NCBI GenBank assembly: GCA_002102555.1
Contig: MCFL01000051.1
Span: forward strand, 107,385 to 171,384
From: Catenaria anguillulae PL171
Taxonomy: Eukaryota > Blastocladiomycota > Blastocladiomycetes > Blastocladiales > Catenariaceae
DNA: 64,000 bases
Direction of reading: 5' to 3'
Part shown: in pieces, positions 34,453-45,215 of the stretch
Numbering within the stretch: position 1 is the stretch's first letter
Layout of the letters: each line of letters opens with the position of its first letter
The notes under the pieces: model-generated
What the model was told of the DNA's origin: nothing
The model's input: the letters and a program-made list of their open reading frames with translations, nothing else
Database searches by the model: none
Position numbers and translations under genes: made by a program

Positions 34453-34942
34453 ATGTTCTATCGCATGGTATCCGGCTACAACCGGCTTTTGGACACCCAT
34501 CCTTACAAGACCCAGTCTATCACTGCCGGTACAGACATGCGGCCCTGTTCACCCGATTGCCGAAGCAGCGCTTCCTAATTCTTGACTCTCTTATTCCACA
34601 GCTCTGCTCTGGTGCACCGGCGACCTCATCAGTCAAGCGATCGAGCACCGCCAAGGCTCAACGTCGCACGCCGCCTCTGAAAACCAGCCAAGACCACACG
34701 GTCCGCCACCACAACCAACATCGCCGCCGCAAGCCAGTTCCCACACGCTTGTACCCGCTTTGGCACTCGGCACGCTGTGCGAAGCGGCACCCGCTATCCA
34801 GCAGCCCAGCGTCGCTGAATCCTCACACCAGAAACCCCCACCATGGTCCGAGTTTCGTCCTGATATCAAGCGACGTATGCAATAGTCCTCGGTCTTGTAG
34901 TTTTCGTTGGTGAAGCGCGCATGCTGACTCGATTCCCACCAT

Positions 34943-34986
<44 letters not shown>

Positions 34987-35521
34987 CAATCACTCATTCT
35001 TTATGCGCTGTACTATCAAGTGGGAATCATGACTGGCTTTGGCCTCTGCGTTGCCGGTCCCCTCTACACGTTCTGGTATTCCAAGCTCGACCGCGTAGTC
35101 CACAGCTACGCATCCCGCAACAACTGGGCATCCAAGTACTCGCCAAGATCGCAGGCGGTGCGCGTGACGGGCGCAAAGCTGTTTGCCGACCTGTTTGTGT
35201 TTGATCCGCCATACCTGACGCTCTTCTTCACGTCCACATCGCTGCTGTCGGGCATGCCGTTTGCCGACATGCTTGCAAAGTACCGTCGCGACGCTCTGCC
35301 AACGTACTTGGTCGACATTAGCGTGTGGGGACCCGTGCAGACAGTCAACTTTTCGCGTGTCCCGGTTGCTTGGCAGCCAGTGGTGGTCAATTCGGGCAAT
35401 GTGCGTTCCCACTTGTTGTGTGCTTGGTTCGGGGTCGACCTTGACCTGTGCAACTCACTTTCGTTGTGTCCAACGCAGGTGTTTTGGAATGCGATATCTG
35501 AGTTATGTGGGTCACAATTAG
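34453..35521 (+). CDS. MPV17/PMP22/Sym1 family membrane protein
   Basis: Exons: 34453-34528, 34602-34874, 35021-35400, 35479-35521. The start MFYRMVSGYNRLLDTHPYKT and TAALLWCTGDLISQAIEH match the first spans of the family (mitochondrial or peroxisomal inner membrane, linked to mtDNA maintenance and stress). Then follow GIMTGFGLCVAGPLYTFWYS, SRVPVAWQPVVVNSGN and the C-terminal VFWNAYLSYVGHN, the classic end motif. An unusual Pro/Gln/Ser-rich insert of about 60 residues sits in the first loop. One extra A near 35493 breaks the last exon. 256 aa. Intron 3 (34875-35020) contains a (TC)n tract. Confidence 0.83.
34946..34984. repeat. (TC)n microsatellite
   Basis: About nineteen TC units inside an intron of the MPV17-family gene. 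Confidence 0.9.
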
Positions 35522-35920
35522 CCGATTGGATGCTGCCGACCCACAGATTCCGACATGTATTTGTAATGCGACTCTATTCCTTGAGAAACAGACCCACGTA
35601 ACGGTTGGTTTGTCTTTGGTCGCCCCATTAGTTCTCCTTTATCGCCCTCAATCTCACCTCGCTTCACTTGTATTAATATTGACACCACTTTCACTTGTAT
35701 TCTAACGCGCTTACTTATACAACACAAGTCATTCCCCGCCCATACACCAACTTTTGTGGTCGAGATGTGCCGTGCCACGACCGGAACGGAAAGACAAAGA
35801 CAGCCAAAAGGAGAGTCAAACTTGCATTCATGCATGCATTCAGTGTGCGAATGAGTGGGGTATCTCAATGAAAAAAAATTATGACCACGACACAACAACT
35901 CTTGCACCCTCGGAACCTCC
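35522..35920. other. Convergent intergenic region
   Basis: Nothing recognised. It lies between the 3' ends of the MPV17-family gene and the unknown gene at 35921. Confidence 0.4.
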
Positions 35921-36743
35921 TCACATGTGTGCCTCGGATCCATGTGCTGCCTGTGCCTCTGCCAACAAGACCGCCAAGGGAATCCGAATATCGGGCAACG
36001 CACACCGCCGCCGGACAGTGGGTCGCGCACTCATCCACTCTGGGTCGTCTGCATCGCCAACAGACCGCCGGCGCTTGCGTGTCGCGGAAGGGACTTGACT
36101 GGGTGCATTGACGGGTGCCGACATGGGTGCCGGCGATAAAGCCGAGGACGGGGCGGACAGAGTTTCGGGCGAGTTGAGCGGCGTGGCCCAGGGGACAGGA
36201 GCAGAGAAGGCGCGTGCGCGGCCAATGGCGAGGCGCGGGCGGTAGGCGACTTGAGCTTGGACAATCGGGCCCGCGGCGGCGGTTTGCATGCAGCTGAGGA
36301 TGACAGGAATGGGAGGGGCGGGCGAGGCATCAAGTGTGGCGATGTGGGTTCCGGCGTTGGCAGCTTGTGGTCCCAATACATGAAGCGGGACCTGGCGTTG
36401 GTGCGCGGCAATGTCATAGGATTGTTGTTTGCCGCATTTGGTTCGGGGCTTGGGCGATGGCGGACAGCTTGAAAATTGGTCTGCATCGCCCCTCCGCTCA
36501 TCTGCATCGGCTTCGGTCGACCCTTGGTCGCCGCCAAACATGGCCAACGACTTGTTCATTGAGTGCGACAGGAAGCAAGCTGTCAAACTCGGACAGATAT
36601 CGCTTCACCTTTTCCGAATGGTGTGAGATGGGCACCCCGTTGGCCGTGGTTGCGGGCGTGCTCGAGGGGAGCTGTGTCGTGGGCGGCAGCATCAGTCTTG
36701 GTACGTGAGGGACCGAGGGGATGGATCTGGATCCGCTGGTCAT
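35921..36743 (-). CDS. Hypothetical Pro/Ala-rich basic protein
   Basis: From the ATG at 36743 (MTSGSRSIPSVPHVPRLMLP) the frame runs to HHSEKVKRYLSEFDSLL, then one extra base near 36570 moves it to SMNKSLAMFGGDQGSTEADA and on to the stop at 35921. With that correction the span is exactly in frame, 273 aa. The middle is Pro/Ala-rich; the C-terminal 50 residues contain a nuclear-localisation-like RKRRRSV and RPTVRRRCALPDIRIPLAVL. I recognise no family. The frame stays open upstream to 37250 with unconvincing sequence. Confidence 0.45.
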
Positions 36744-37702
36744 GGCCGAGGTGGCGTCATTGGCAGTGGTGATGAGGATTGCTGGAATGGTGTGGATACA
36801 TGGTGACAGAGATGGTGATATGTTTGGGGACCATTGGCAAGTGTGGATGGAGGTGGCATGGACAATGGTTGGCACTCTCAGGTTAAGAGGGTCGTCTGCT
36901 TTAAGTACGGCGAGGCTGTCTGGTGTACGGTACGGAACACTGGCCTGGCCGTGGGCTAATCCAGCGGCTGATGGCTGAGGCTGAGGCAAGTCAACCACCC
37001 ATGTCGCCAAATTTGTCACACAAACCGTCAACAATTTTTCTCGCTTTATCACACACATGTGTTTCAGGCCGTGACCTTGCATGTTTGTGCCAAGCGTCAA
37101 GCCACATCCAGCCCGCACCAACCTCGCCCAGTGGCTCGACTGCGGCTTGCCACGTGTTCTTGATTCCATGAAACGGCCCAATCGTTCGGCTTCCTGGCCT
37201 GCGGTACATCGATCCATGGCCTTGGTGCGCCCACATTGTTCTGCTGCCATTTTGCCGAGTTAATAATACCTGAACATTTTGCCTTTTATGTATCCCGGAT
37301 GAAGTTGCCTGCAGCATGCATATGCACACTTGCCGTCGAAATGAGTCCCACTTCTGTGGGCCAATCGATCAATCGCGTCGATATTTCATTTCCCATGCAT
37401 TGGCTCACACAAATGCCATTGGACTTAAAGGCTCTGCCAGCCATTTTGCCTCATTCCCGAGCCTGTGTGTGAACCAGGCTTTCAATCAACTCGCGGTATT
37501 CGTTTGACTTGCCTGACTCCATTTTTCCGGCCAATAGAATACATGCCTGGCTCATGGGAGTTTGTATTGCATTGATCCCTGAGCCTCGTGAGATGGTGTG
37601 ACATGCAAGGTTGAAAAAGCGGTGGGAAATTGACGCAGCGAGCTACGAGTGATTCAGGTATGAACGTGCAAGTTGGGGTATTGGGGCAGTGAGAGTGCGC
37701 TG
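36744..37702. other. Intergenic, nothing firm
   Basis: About 960 bp. A minus-strand frame is open from 37250 into the gene at 35921, but its sequence shows no conserved motif and may be a chance extension. No RNA gene or repeat is seen. Confidence 0.35.
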
Positions 37703-39405
37703 TTACTCAACAATCACAATATCATCATCGCCATCCTCCTCCCCGTCGCCGCCTGGCCCCGAGACCCCTGCACTCTCGTCCATATCCACATCATTAGACG
37801 TATCCGACAACAGCTCAACAACTTCCCGCCGCCCACCTGTACTAGCAACCTGCGCACGCGACAGCTGGCGACGCGCGGCCGATCCGCCTTGCTTCCCACC
37901 CGTGAACGTGAGTGCCGACGGAAACCCCGGCATGGCCTGTGCGGCTCAGGCGTGACCAGAATGGTTGGCGGAGGCGGATACACGCGCGGTGCAACCGGCG
38001 TGGCATCCAACCCGGGTTGCCGACCAATCGATCCTTGCGCGGGATACACCTCCTGGACCGACGCGCGCCGCTTTTGTATTTGTTTTTGTTTTTGGTTGGC
38101 CTTGACGGGCGGCGCCCCCAGAATCGCCGTGAAGGCGCTCACCGATCGGGCTTGCTGGCGGGTACTGGCGAGCTTGAGGCGGCGCTTGCGCGTTGGTCGA
38201 TGTGCCGAAGAGAGTGGCGGCGGTGTGGTGGTCGTCGACGGGTCCGACAGGCTGAATTTGCGACCATTGGGCAGTTTGCCTTTTTGGATTTCTTGCCGTT
38301 GGCCTTCATGGACTTGGATCGCTCTGGGTAGATGGTAGTGTCAATGATTGAGTGCGCGAAGATGCAGAGAACCACATGCTCAAGCGATGACATACCGTGA
38401 TTTCGCAGGACTTGAATGGACTTGAATGCATTTGTGCAAGCGTGATCTTGTCATAGACGTTCATGGAGGATGGAATGAGTAGCTGCCCAAGTTCAACTGT
38501 ACAGTGCAGGATGGCGGGTGGACTGTAAGTTATAGGCGCATGCACATACATTCGAGTCGCTTTGGAAAAATAAGAGGCGTACATTCTTCGAGTGCAAGGT
38601 CTAGCGCCATTCGCATCTCATGTTGCGCGACCCGCAAGACTTCAGGGTCGGTGACTCGGCGAGCTGAAGGTTGAAGCGCGATATCAAACAAGACGTAAGG
38701 CAACGGATCAATTTGCATCGTGACAAGTGTATTGTGCGAGGATCCGCCCAGCCTATTTGTGAAAGCGAATGGGTAAGTCCAGCCTGCAATCTGAACCTTG
38801 AGAGCGCACGTTCAGGTGACGTACGCAAACGTAGAGCGCACATGAAACCACTCCACAACCATTCTCATTGGATCCGGCAACACCTGTGTTTCGACGAGCT
38901 TGATGACGACGTACGAATCCGTTCTTACGATCACTGGCCGGTCGTACGGAACATACTCGTGATCCCACGCCAAGCCGGCGGCCATCAACCGCACATGCAC
39001 AGCCATGTCAAACTCGGAATGTGAATTTGCGAGCAACAAACACCATGTCGGAACACTTCCGGCCATGTGATCGACGTATCCGTCGAGGTCCGGATATGCC
39101 GTGAAGGCCACAGCCCGATCCCTCATGATGGCTTGTCCCTTTTTTCCATGGCCGCCACGGGCAGCCGCCACCTCGGCTAGTGCCAGCGTGGTCGCGTCGG
39201 ATTCGCGCGGGAGTGACGGGACCAGTGCGTTGGTTTCGAGCATGTGCTTGCCCGTAAGACTGTGCTCAATCACGGCTACCGCTGTGCCCGTTGGGTCGGC
39301 GCGCCGGAGCGTGGTGCCGCGGCCATTGCATACGTCCAGCTCGGACGTGAAGGCAGTCGAGGGAAAGCGCAGGAGCTCGACGGTGACATGCTTGTGTTGA
39401 GGCAT
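37703..39405 (-). CDS. Unrecognised protein, paralogue 1 of a local pair
   Basis: Four exons (38825-39405, 38583-38752, 38396-38522, 37703-38323). Exon 1 is one intact frame of 193 aa from MPQHKHVTVELLRFPSTAF to VVEWFHVRSTFA, including DRAVAFTAYPDLDGYVDHM and WCLLLANSHSEFDM. Exon 2 gives LPYVLFDIALQPSARRVTD. Exon 4 is low-complexity and basic (RPTRKRRLKLASTRQQARS) and ends with EVVELLSDTSNDVDMDE and an acidic tail, like a SUMO-interacting motif. Four one-base deletions at homopolymers in exons 3-4 give about 500 aa when corrected. The gene at 42182-44051 has the same exon structure. No known family recognised; a nuclear protein is a guess. Confidence 0.65.
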
Positions 39406-39668
39406 GGCGCTCGTTGCATCGGGTGGATTTGAATATAGAGTGACTGGTATTTACATTGGGTGCGAATGATGACCGGCCGGCACCCAGACACGAGTGCGTG
39501 AGCCCGGGCTCCCCAAGTTTACGAGATATACCAACACACATAGATAGAGATTTGGATGTTTGAAATGCACTCCGCACACGAACGATTTGGCATACAGAAC
39601 CCAAGCGCTGTCCGCCATGACGCCCGCCAATCCGTTTAACCAAAAACGACCGCAATCCCGCCTCGTAC

Positions 39669-41359
39669 TTATTCGCCAGTTGCCAGTGCATTCATGAGCG
39701 CAACGAGGCTGGCGCATATCTGGGCACGCTGCACATGTGTGAGCTGCGCGGCATTGCCTCGGATCCGATCCAACGAACTTGCGATGCCATCCCGCACACG
39801 CAACCGGTCCTTGCCTGCCAACACAAGGCCATCGCTTCCCGAATCAAGTCATGCGCATCCTCGAATCGATCCTCGCACACATACGCGTACACGACCGCCG
39901 CCAGATCCATCTTGTTGATGCCCGTCTCGCGCACGCTGCGCCAGTCGACCTTGTCTGCATCGCCATGACGCGGCGGCGCACGCACTATCGGTGCGAGCGA
40001 ATCGACATAGCCCATCCAATCCGATGCACTTGGTAGATGCGCTGGACCCGCAGATGCGGCCAGCAAGCGCGAAATGGCGCGTGCTTCAGCCAACCATTGG
40101 TCGCGCGGAATCGCGTCGCAAGACACATGCCATTTGGCTGATGCGAACTTTTCGAGGAGTGGGTCGGAAGGGGCAAGCAACCGAGCGCGCTCAAGCAGAT
40201 GAGCACACCGCGGGCAGTGATCTGGATCCAAGTAGCTGGTGCCGAAGGGGCGTAGCGCGTGTGCGAGATGGGTCGATTGGCCATTGAGGTCGACGGGGAC
40301 ATGATGGAGGACGAGATTGAGCGAGCCGGATCCATGGCTGGCTTTGTCATCGGCGCCAAGCTCAGAGTTGAATGGGAGTGTGTGGAGCATGGCCACGTGC
40401 GGGTGTACGTGCGAAAAGAGCCACGTGAGTTCGACGGTAGTGTGTTGCCATTTCGGCTCTGCATCGCCTGCGCAACCAAAAAGCCAGGGAAGAAATTCGG
40501 ATTCGAGGCAGGTGCGCTTCAGGTGATCCAAAAACTTGGCTGTGAGCGATGAGGTAATGCCTTGGAACGCGAATTGTTGCCTCAGTTGGGCAAGGGTCTC
40601 GAAGGCTGAGGGAGAAGAGGGGAAAGACGTGTTGAGAAGCAGAGGTGGCGGCGGCATTGTGTGCTGCTGATGAAGATCGTGAAGGGCGGTAATGTAGGAC
40701 GTGGAAAAGAGGTCGAACAAGCTCGAATAGCGTGGATGAGTTGTTGCATAGGTCGCCAAGTACATGGTATCAATCCGCCACTCGTCAGCACGTGGTCGTT
40801 CATGGTGACAACCATGGAGACGATAAGCAAAACGTCATTGGTTGACACGAGCGTCTCCATGAGCGATTCGTTGAGCCCATGCTCCGATTGAGCAAACCCA
40901 ACGACGCTCACGTCCGTGGCCACTCTGGCAAGCGAGAGCAACACGTCCAATCGGTGCTGCCGGGACCACGCGGGCTGGTTGGTGACAATGATACCCTGCA
41001 TCAATGCCGGAAGCAGGGTCCAGTCGCGGCGAAACACAAGCCAGTCGGATGCTCCTTGAAGCTCTCGAAAGCAGTCGAGGACCCTGGTGCGGCCAAGCAT
41101 GGCCCCAAGCTTGAGGGTACGAACAAAGAGCCGGCCCAAGGCACTTTTGCTCGCAAGCCTGGCGGGTTGCGGATTCGGGTTTGGCGCGAGCGTGGCAACG
41201 AGCACAGATAATGGAGGAAAGGAGCGGCCAATGTGGGTGATTCTTGGCCAAGTCAGAGAGTGCTCGTGCTGTGCGTGCCAGGCTCACGGCAGAGCCAATG
41301 TCGAGCCAAGGCACGATAGCTGCGAGCAAATCGTGCGGGAGGTCGGTCAGCGTTGCCAT
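39669..41359 (-). CDS. F-box protein, alpha-helical
   Basis: The start MATLTDLPHDLLAAIVPWLD and GSAVSLARTARALSDLAKNH form an F-box-like first 40 residues. The rest is helical: ASKSALGRLFVRTLKLGAML, GASDWLVFRRDWTLLPALM, RLDVLLSLARVATDVSVVGF, then DTMYLATYATTHPRYSSLFD and a C terminus SSLDRIRGNAAQLTHVQRAQ. The front half resembles ankyrin-type or solenoid repeats but no consensus is clear. Three one-base shifts (extra base near 41217, missing G near 40785, missing C near 39827) interrupt it; corrected, 39669-41359 reads exactly 563 aa. It lies between the two paralogues, on the same strand. Confidence 0.6.
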
Positions 41360-42181
41360 GACTGCAGCCACTTATCTTGTATACTAACTGTGGGGAGTGC
41401 ATTGTGAGGACGTGACGGTTCGTAAAAGAAGCCGGCCGGATGTGGAGTACATCATGTCGATGCCGCCAGCAGGAGACTGTGGAAAAGGCACGGCCCCAGA
41501 AATACATGGCCAACCATCATCAGCCATCGATACGGAGGCAAAAGACATGCGGTGGAACCAACCTATTGGTCGAGCAGGATCAGCGGCGCCCTACTAGGAG
41601 CTGTCATCTCTGTGCCAGCTCAGCTGACGGTATTCGCTGCTCCGTGAAACCGGTCTCACGCGTTCCCCGTCGATTCAAGGACGCCGAGGCAGCTTGATTT
41701 CTCAAAGCACCCCGCCATTTGTCCGAGGAGCGTCCACTGAGCGGTCAAGAACTCCGAAGAGACCATGCAGAGGCAGCAGTCCATGGTCGCAGGAGCCCGT
41801 TCCCGAAGGCGCGAGCCATTCACCACTGACCCCGTAAATGCACAACCTCAGGCCCGCCCGCATGTCTATTGGTCCTGCTTGAAGCCTCGCAGTGACAGAT
41901 CGACGGCGATTTCGATCCAACCAGATGTTGTGAAAGTCGACTCGCAGGATTCGAACCTGCGCCAGTGCATACAGAATACTCGTCGCACTGCGTTTGCACC
42001 AGCAAACAGTAACTAGAAGCCGGAGGCTGTCAGCGAGCTTTGAGAGTGTGAGATGCCTACGAGAGTCGAGACCAGCGCTTGGACATCGTGTCGAAAGTAT
42101 ATCGATAGAAAAATGCACATTTATTATCAAGTCTCGGTCGATTCAAGTTGGCCACACTCCCTTTCCGAGTCAACACAAGTC
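41360..42181. other. Intergenic with tRNA-like fragment
   Basis: About 820 bp between two minus-strand genes. Apart from the tRNA-like 3' half at 41936-42022, no conserved frame or repeat is seen. Confidence 0.4.
41936..42022 (-). other. tRNA-like 3' half with perfect B box
   Basis: The minus strand contains GGTTCGAATCC (41947-41957), a perfect pol III B box, inside a full T stem GCAGG/CCTGC, followed by a possible acceptor strand GAGTCGAC. An A-box-like TAGTTACTG lies upstream. I could not fold a complete tRNA: the only matching 5' acceptor strand is about 130 nt away and the candidate anticodon loop has 16 nt. It may be an intron-bearing tRNA, a decayed copy or a SINE head. Confidence 0.3.
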
Positions 42182-44051
42182 CTAGTCATCATCCGAAGAA
42201 ACCAAATCCACCAATTCAACCTGCCCATCTTCGCCCGCTCTGGCTCCCACTGGTGCCACTACCACGCCTCCAGTTCCACAAAACACATTTCCCAGCACAA
42301 TCGTATCTGCTCTAGAATCCGCCCTTGCCGCCGCCACCCTGGTTTTCGCTCCTTGCCTCTCTGCCATCTCACGAACGCCTGGCGGCGTCAACCGGCCCGA
42401 GGGCGGCGTGAATCGACTGGCCATTGTTGGCAGCGGCACATCCATCGTGGTCGCTGGTGCCGCATTTGCCTTCGCAGGCATGGTGGACACGAGCCCCTCG
42501 AATGCCGACGTGGGCGCCGGCGTCGCTGGCGCTCGCCATGGTGGTAAAGGCGCTTCCACGCTTGATGTCGCAGCAGCCAAAACAGAAACGGTGCTCAACC
42601 TCGACCGCTTTGCGCTCTTTGCTCTGATGGGCCGTGGGCGTACCGGGCTGATACTCAATGTGGTGAGATCGGATGGCGGTGAATCGAGCAGGCGAGACAT
42701 GTGGAAATCGTGCATGGGCCCGCCGTCTTGGAACCGCGGGTCGAGCTGCGGCGTAGGCGATCGGGTCTGGTGCATCCAGCCAGGGTTGGTGGATTCGGTC
42801 AAGGGCGGGATCAGGCTTGTTGGTGCAGAGTGTGGATTGCTGCGAACTGTGGGTGGATGAGACGAGGTGATGGGTGCCGCGAGTCGGATACGGTACGGAA
42901 TTGGACGAGGCAAAGCGGCGGCGAAAGGGGGAACGTACGGGCTTTGCGGAAACGAGCGATGTGGCCGAAAAAGAAGCGGGTGGCGTCAAGCTTGTCGAGT
43001 ACGTTGTCATTGCCTGGTACGAGGAGTTGGTTTCGTTTGCCTGTCGTCCCGCCAGCCAACAGGTCAGGCACTTGTGTGTGCCGTGTGGATGTGTGAGGGG
43101 ACTTGATCAGGATACGTACAATCATCGGCAGTCAGCCATAAGCTCTTGATGCACCTTGCCCGAGCGACCCGCAAATGCTCCAAATTTGCCACTTGCTCCT
43201 TGGGCACAACGTATAGGTCCATGAACACGCTCGGGAACCGATCCAACTGGAGCGCCATTTCCGTCGACGACGGATCCGTTGCTCCAAGCCTTTGCTTTTG
43301 TCAGCTCGTACTGTAAACGGATGGAGCAGTTCACAGCATACATACCCATTCACGGTCCGCATCCGATACCACTCGACCACCACCCGCATGGGCGCCAACA
43401 CATGCGCCTCGCACATCTTGACCAGCGTCCAGCTGTCTGCTCGAACGACCAATGGCCGATCCGCTCAGTAAATGTGCGTATCCACGTGTGCCCATCGGGC
43501 GACATGACGCGCACCGCCGCCGTCATTTCATGTTCCGGGTGCGAGTTGGACAGGACCAGGCACCACACGTATGGTGCGGGTAGGCCGTCGCCGGCAATCG
43601 GGGCGACGGCGAGTGGCCAGGGGCGTAGCTGTTGACGCCTGGTGGCGATGGGGTTGCCATGGCAACTGTGTCGGGAAACACGGTGAAGCACGCGACACGA
43701 TCCGTAAAGTTACACAGTGGCTTGATGGGATGGTCGCGGACAAAGGCATTGTATGCCAATGCATTGGCGACCGAGCCAGGATGAGAAGGGAGTGAGCATA
43801 CGTGGCCCTCAAAACCGACAGCGAGTGTTTGCTTACCGGATCGTGTGTCGGCGACGGTACGAATGACCGTGGTCGCCTTTGCACTGCTGCTGCCAGTGGT
43901 GGAACCAGTGAGGTCTCCGTGGTCATAATGGCGGTCAGGCTGCCGAAAGTCGACCGTGGCCCACGGCTGTGGCGGTGCATCTGCGACAAGGCAAAGAATG
44001 GTCCAGCGAGAGCCGGACAATGTCGGCGGTGCATAGCTTGTGCTGTGGCAT
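42182..44051 (-). CDS. Unrecognised protein, paralogue 2 of a local pair
   Basis: Four exons (43346-44051, 43120-43289, 42939-43070, 42182-42846) parallel those of the gene at 37703-39405. It starts MPQHKLCTADIVRL and has DRVACFTVFPDTVAM, WCLVLSNSHPEHEM, APMRVVVEWYRMRTVNG, then LQLDRFPSVFMDLYVVPKEQ and NQLLVPGNDNVLDKL. The last exon is Pro/Ser/Thr-rich with RPIRAKSAKRSRLSTVSVL and ends QVELVDLVSSDDD, a SUMO-interaction-like end. Three one-base shifts in exon 1 bring the corrected length to 557 aa. Exon 2 is 170 nt with the same phase as in paralogue 1. Confidence 0.65.
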
Positions 44052-44194
44052 GGTTCATGTCAGCGTGCATCGGATATCCATAAATTTTTTTGATTGTCTC
44101 GCAATAAGATGTCGAAAGGAAAGCGAGTATCATACGAAAGCAGCGAGAACACTAACGAAACACAAACACGAATACGAACACGCATAGCAACGCA

Positions 44195-44550
44195 TCATGT
44201 GAGACCTTGCATCAAGTCCCGCACACCCTCAAGCAAAGTCAGAAAGTCATAGTCCATTTCATCGCTCCAAACTGTACAAGACCACAGCCAGTCCCAATGC
44301 CCCATCTCTACAGCCATCTCGAACTGCCCGACTGCCCCCAAATGCATCTCCCAGGCTCGACGACCTCGACCACCCACTTCGACAAGCCAATTCGCAATGC
44401 AATACCTACACGATCCCACATGGATTGCCCAATTGCTACTCTATTCCACCAGCTCTCCTTTTGCTGCGGGCCTTGACGATCCAACTTCGCTTTTTTATTA
44501 ACTTTCGTCCTTCCGAGAATTGAAACCGTGCGGACAAGAGAAGACTTCAA
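44195..44550 (-). CDS. Possible small hypothetical protein
   Basis: An ATG at 44550 opens MKSSLVRTVSILGRTKVNKK ... ESWWNRVAIGQSMWDRVGIA; a one-base shift would join it to NWLVEVGGRGRRAWEMHLGA and a natural-looking end MDYDFLTLLEGVRDLMQGLT. The product would be about 118 aa and Trp-rich. There is no recognised family and no intron evidence, so this is tentative. Confidence 0.25.
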
Positions 44551-45215
44551 CCGAGCCTGCTTTGCTTCCCATCCGACAGCACACTGCTACTTTGATCATT
44601 CCTTCAATCACATTCAATGCCGCTGACGATAACCTATGAAAGAAGTTTAACTTCTTTCCCCTTTCGTACCGCCCATGGCGACTGGGTTTCTGCAGCGCCG
44701 GTCCCCAGACCGTGTGCAAGCCAGTATCTTTCCGAGGCATTCCTTTTCTGTGGTTATATTGCTGTATGTGCTAGACTTTCGACTTTGGCTTTGGATTGCT
44801 GCTTTAGTCTTTTTCATGAGAACGCAGCTTGCTTTGCGTCATGGGTATGTCAGCTAGAGTGCCCTTGCAACGATGTACCGTCTGCAGACCGACGCAATCA
44901 TTTGGCGCCCATGAGGAGGCGACGATTCAAGATCGAGAAGCCATAGAAGATGGAGAAAAAGGCAGAAGGACGTCGTTACATAACTCCAATTGCACGCTCA
45001 CGGTTGGAACAAGTTGAAGTCAAAAGTGAAAGAATACATGTAAATAAATGCATGGCACATCAAGAGAACGTAAAGGGTAATGCAAGCGACTCGACAGGGC
45101 CGATTTGACGGAGAATCAATAGAGCGGCAATGACAAATGTTCTACATACATCGACAACGGCAAACTAAACAAGCAAGCAAACAAAACCGAGACAAGAAAC
45201 CGAAAATGGAAACCC
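44551..45215. other. Intergenic, nothing recognised
   Basis: AT-richer than the neighbouring genes. No conserved frame or repeat is visible. Confidence 0.35.
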
